A stretch of DNA of 22,354 bases, from positions 1 through 22,354 of the forward strand of contig CAMDOY010000014.1 in the NCBI GenBank assembly GCA_945903655.1, written 5' to 3'. The translations under genes and the position numbers were made by a program. The notes under the pieces are model-generated. The model made no database searches. It saw nothing but the letters and a program-made list of their open reading frames with translations, and had not been told where the DNA came from. Each line of letters opens with the position of its first letter. The first letter of the stretch is position 1. Origin of the DNA: Rhizobium sp. Q54. Its GTDB lineage: Bacteria; Pseudomonadota; Alphaproteobacteria; Rhizobiales; Beijerinckiaceae. Of the stretch, positions 22,316 to 22,354 are shown piece after piece.

Positions 22316-22354
22316 GCATCATGCCTTCTGCATCACCATGAATCAGACCTAGGC

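Overview
The window is a GC-rich stretch of an alphaproteobacterial chromosome, most likely Hyphomicrobiales (Rhizobiales)-like. The basis for this is a complete 14-gene complex I operon with separate nuoC and nuoD, followed by birA, an RNase J gene, methylmalonyl-CoA epimerase and a DUF1467 gene, a gene order I know from that class. The protein signatures (NuoH, NuoB, NuoG, NuoL) are also of alphaproteobacterial type. The genus cannot be fixed from what is visible.

Layout. (1) 1-286: the 5' part of a tRNA gene (probably Lys-UUU) leaves the window on the minus strand, followed by a short divergent intergenic region. (2) 287-1395, plus strand: a TIGR02444/DUF2390 protein translationally coupled to UbiX flavin prenyltransferase. 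(3) 1399-19261, minus strand: one tightly packed transcription unit in the order nuoA-B-C-D-[orf76]-E-F-G-H-[orf87]-I-J-K-L-M-N-birA-rnj-mce-DUF1467. Gaps between genes are mostly 0-15 bp and many stop/start codons overlap. (4) 19467-20584, minus strand: two overlapping half-length CHR-family (chromate transporter-like) genes. (5) 20813-20889: tRNA-Asp(GUC), plus strand. (6) 20890-21331: a 442-bp non-coding stretch with two notable inverted repeats, leading into a cold-shock protein gene with a textbook terminator. (7) 21623-22315, minus strand: a secreted ClpP/crotonase-fold protein of the COG3904 type.

How the genes work together. The nuo genes encode the proton-pumping NADH:ubiquinone oxidoreductase. 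All cysteine ligands for the Fe-S clusters (N1a, N1b, N2, N3, N4, N5, N6a, N6b) can be read in the predicted proteins, so the complex looks intact. UbiX, across the convergent boundary, makes the prenyl-FMN cofactor needed by UbiD for ubiquinone synthesis, ubiquinone being the electron acceptor of complex I. BirA, RNase J and the epimerase appear to be co-transcribed passengers.

Most of the window is ordinary core genome. The parts most worth a second look are two small, unrecognised two-helix membrane proteins. One lies between nuoD and nuoE, the other between nuoH and nuoI. Each is locked to its neighbours by overlapping start/stop codons and is therefore a candidate accessory or assembly factor of complex I. 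Next come the His-rich loop of NuoL, the motif-divergent split CHR pair, and the structured leader upstream of the cold-shock gene.
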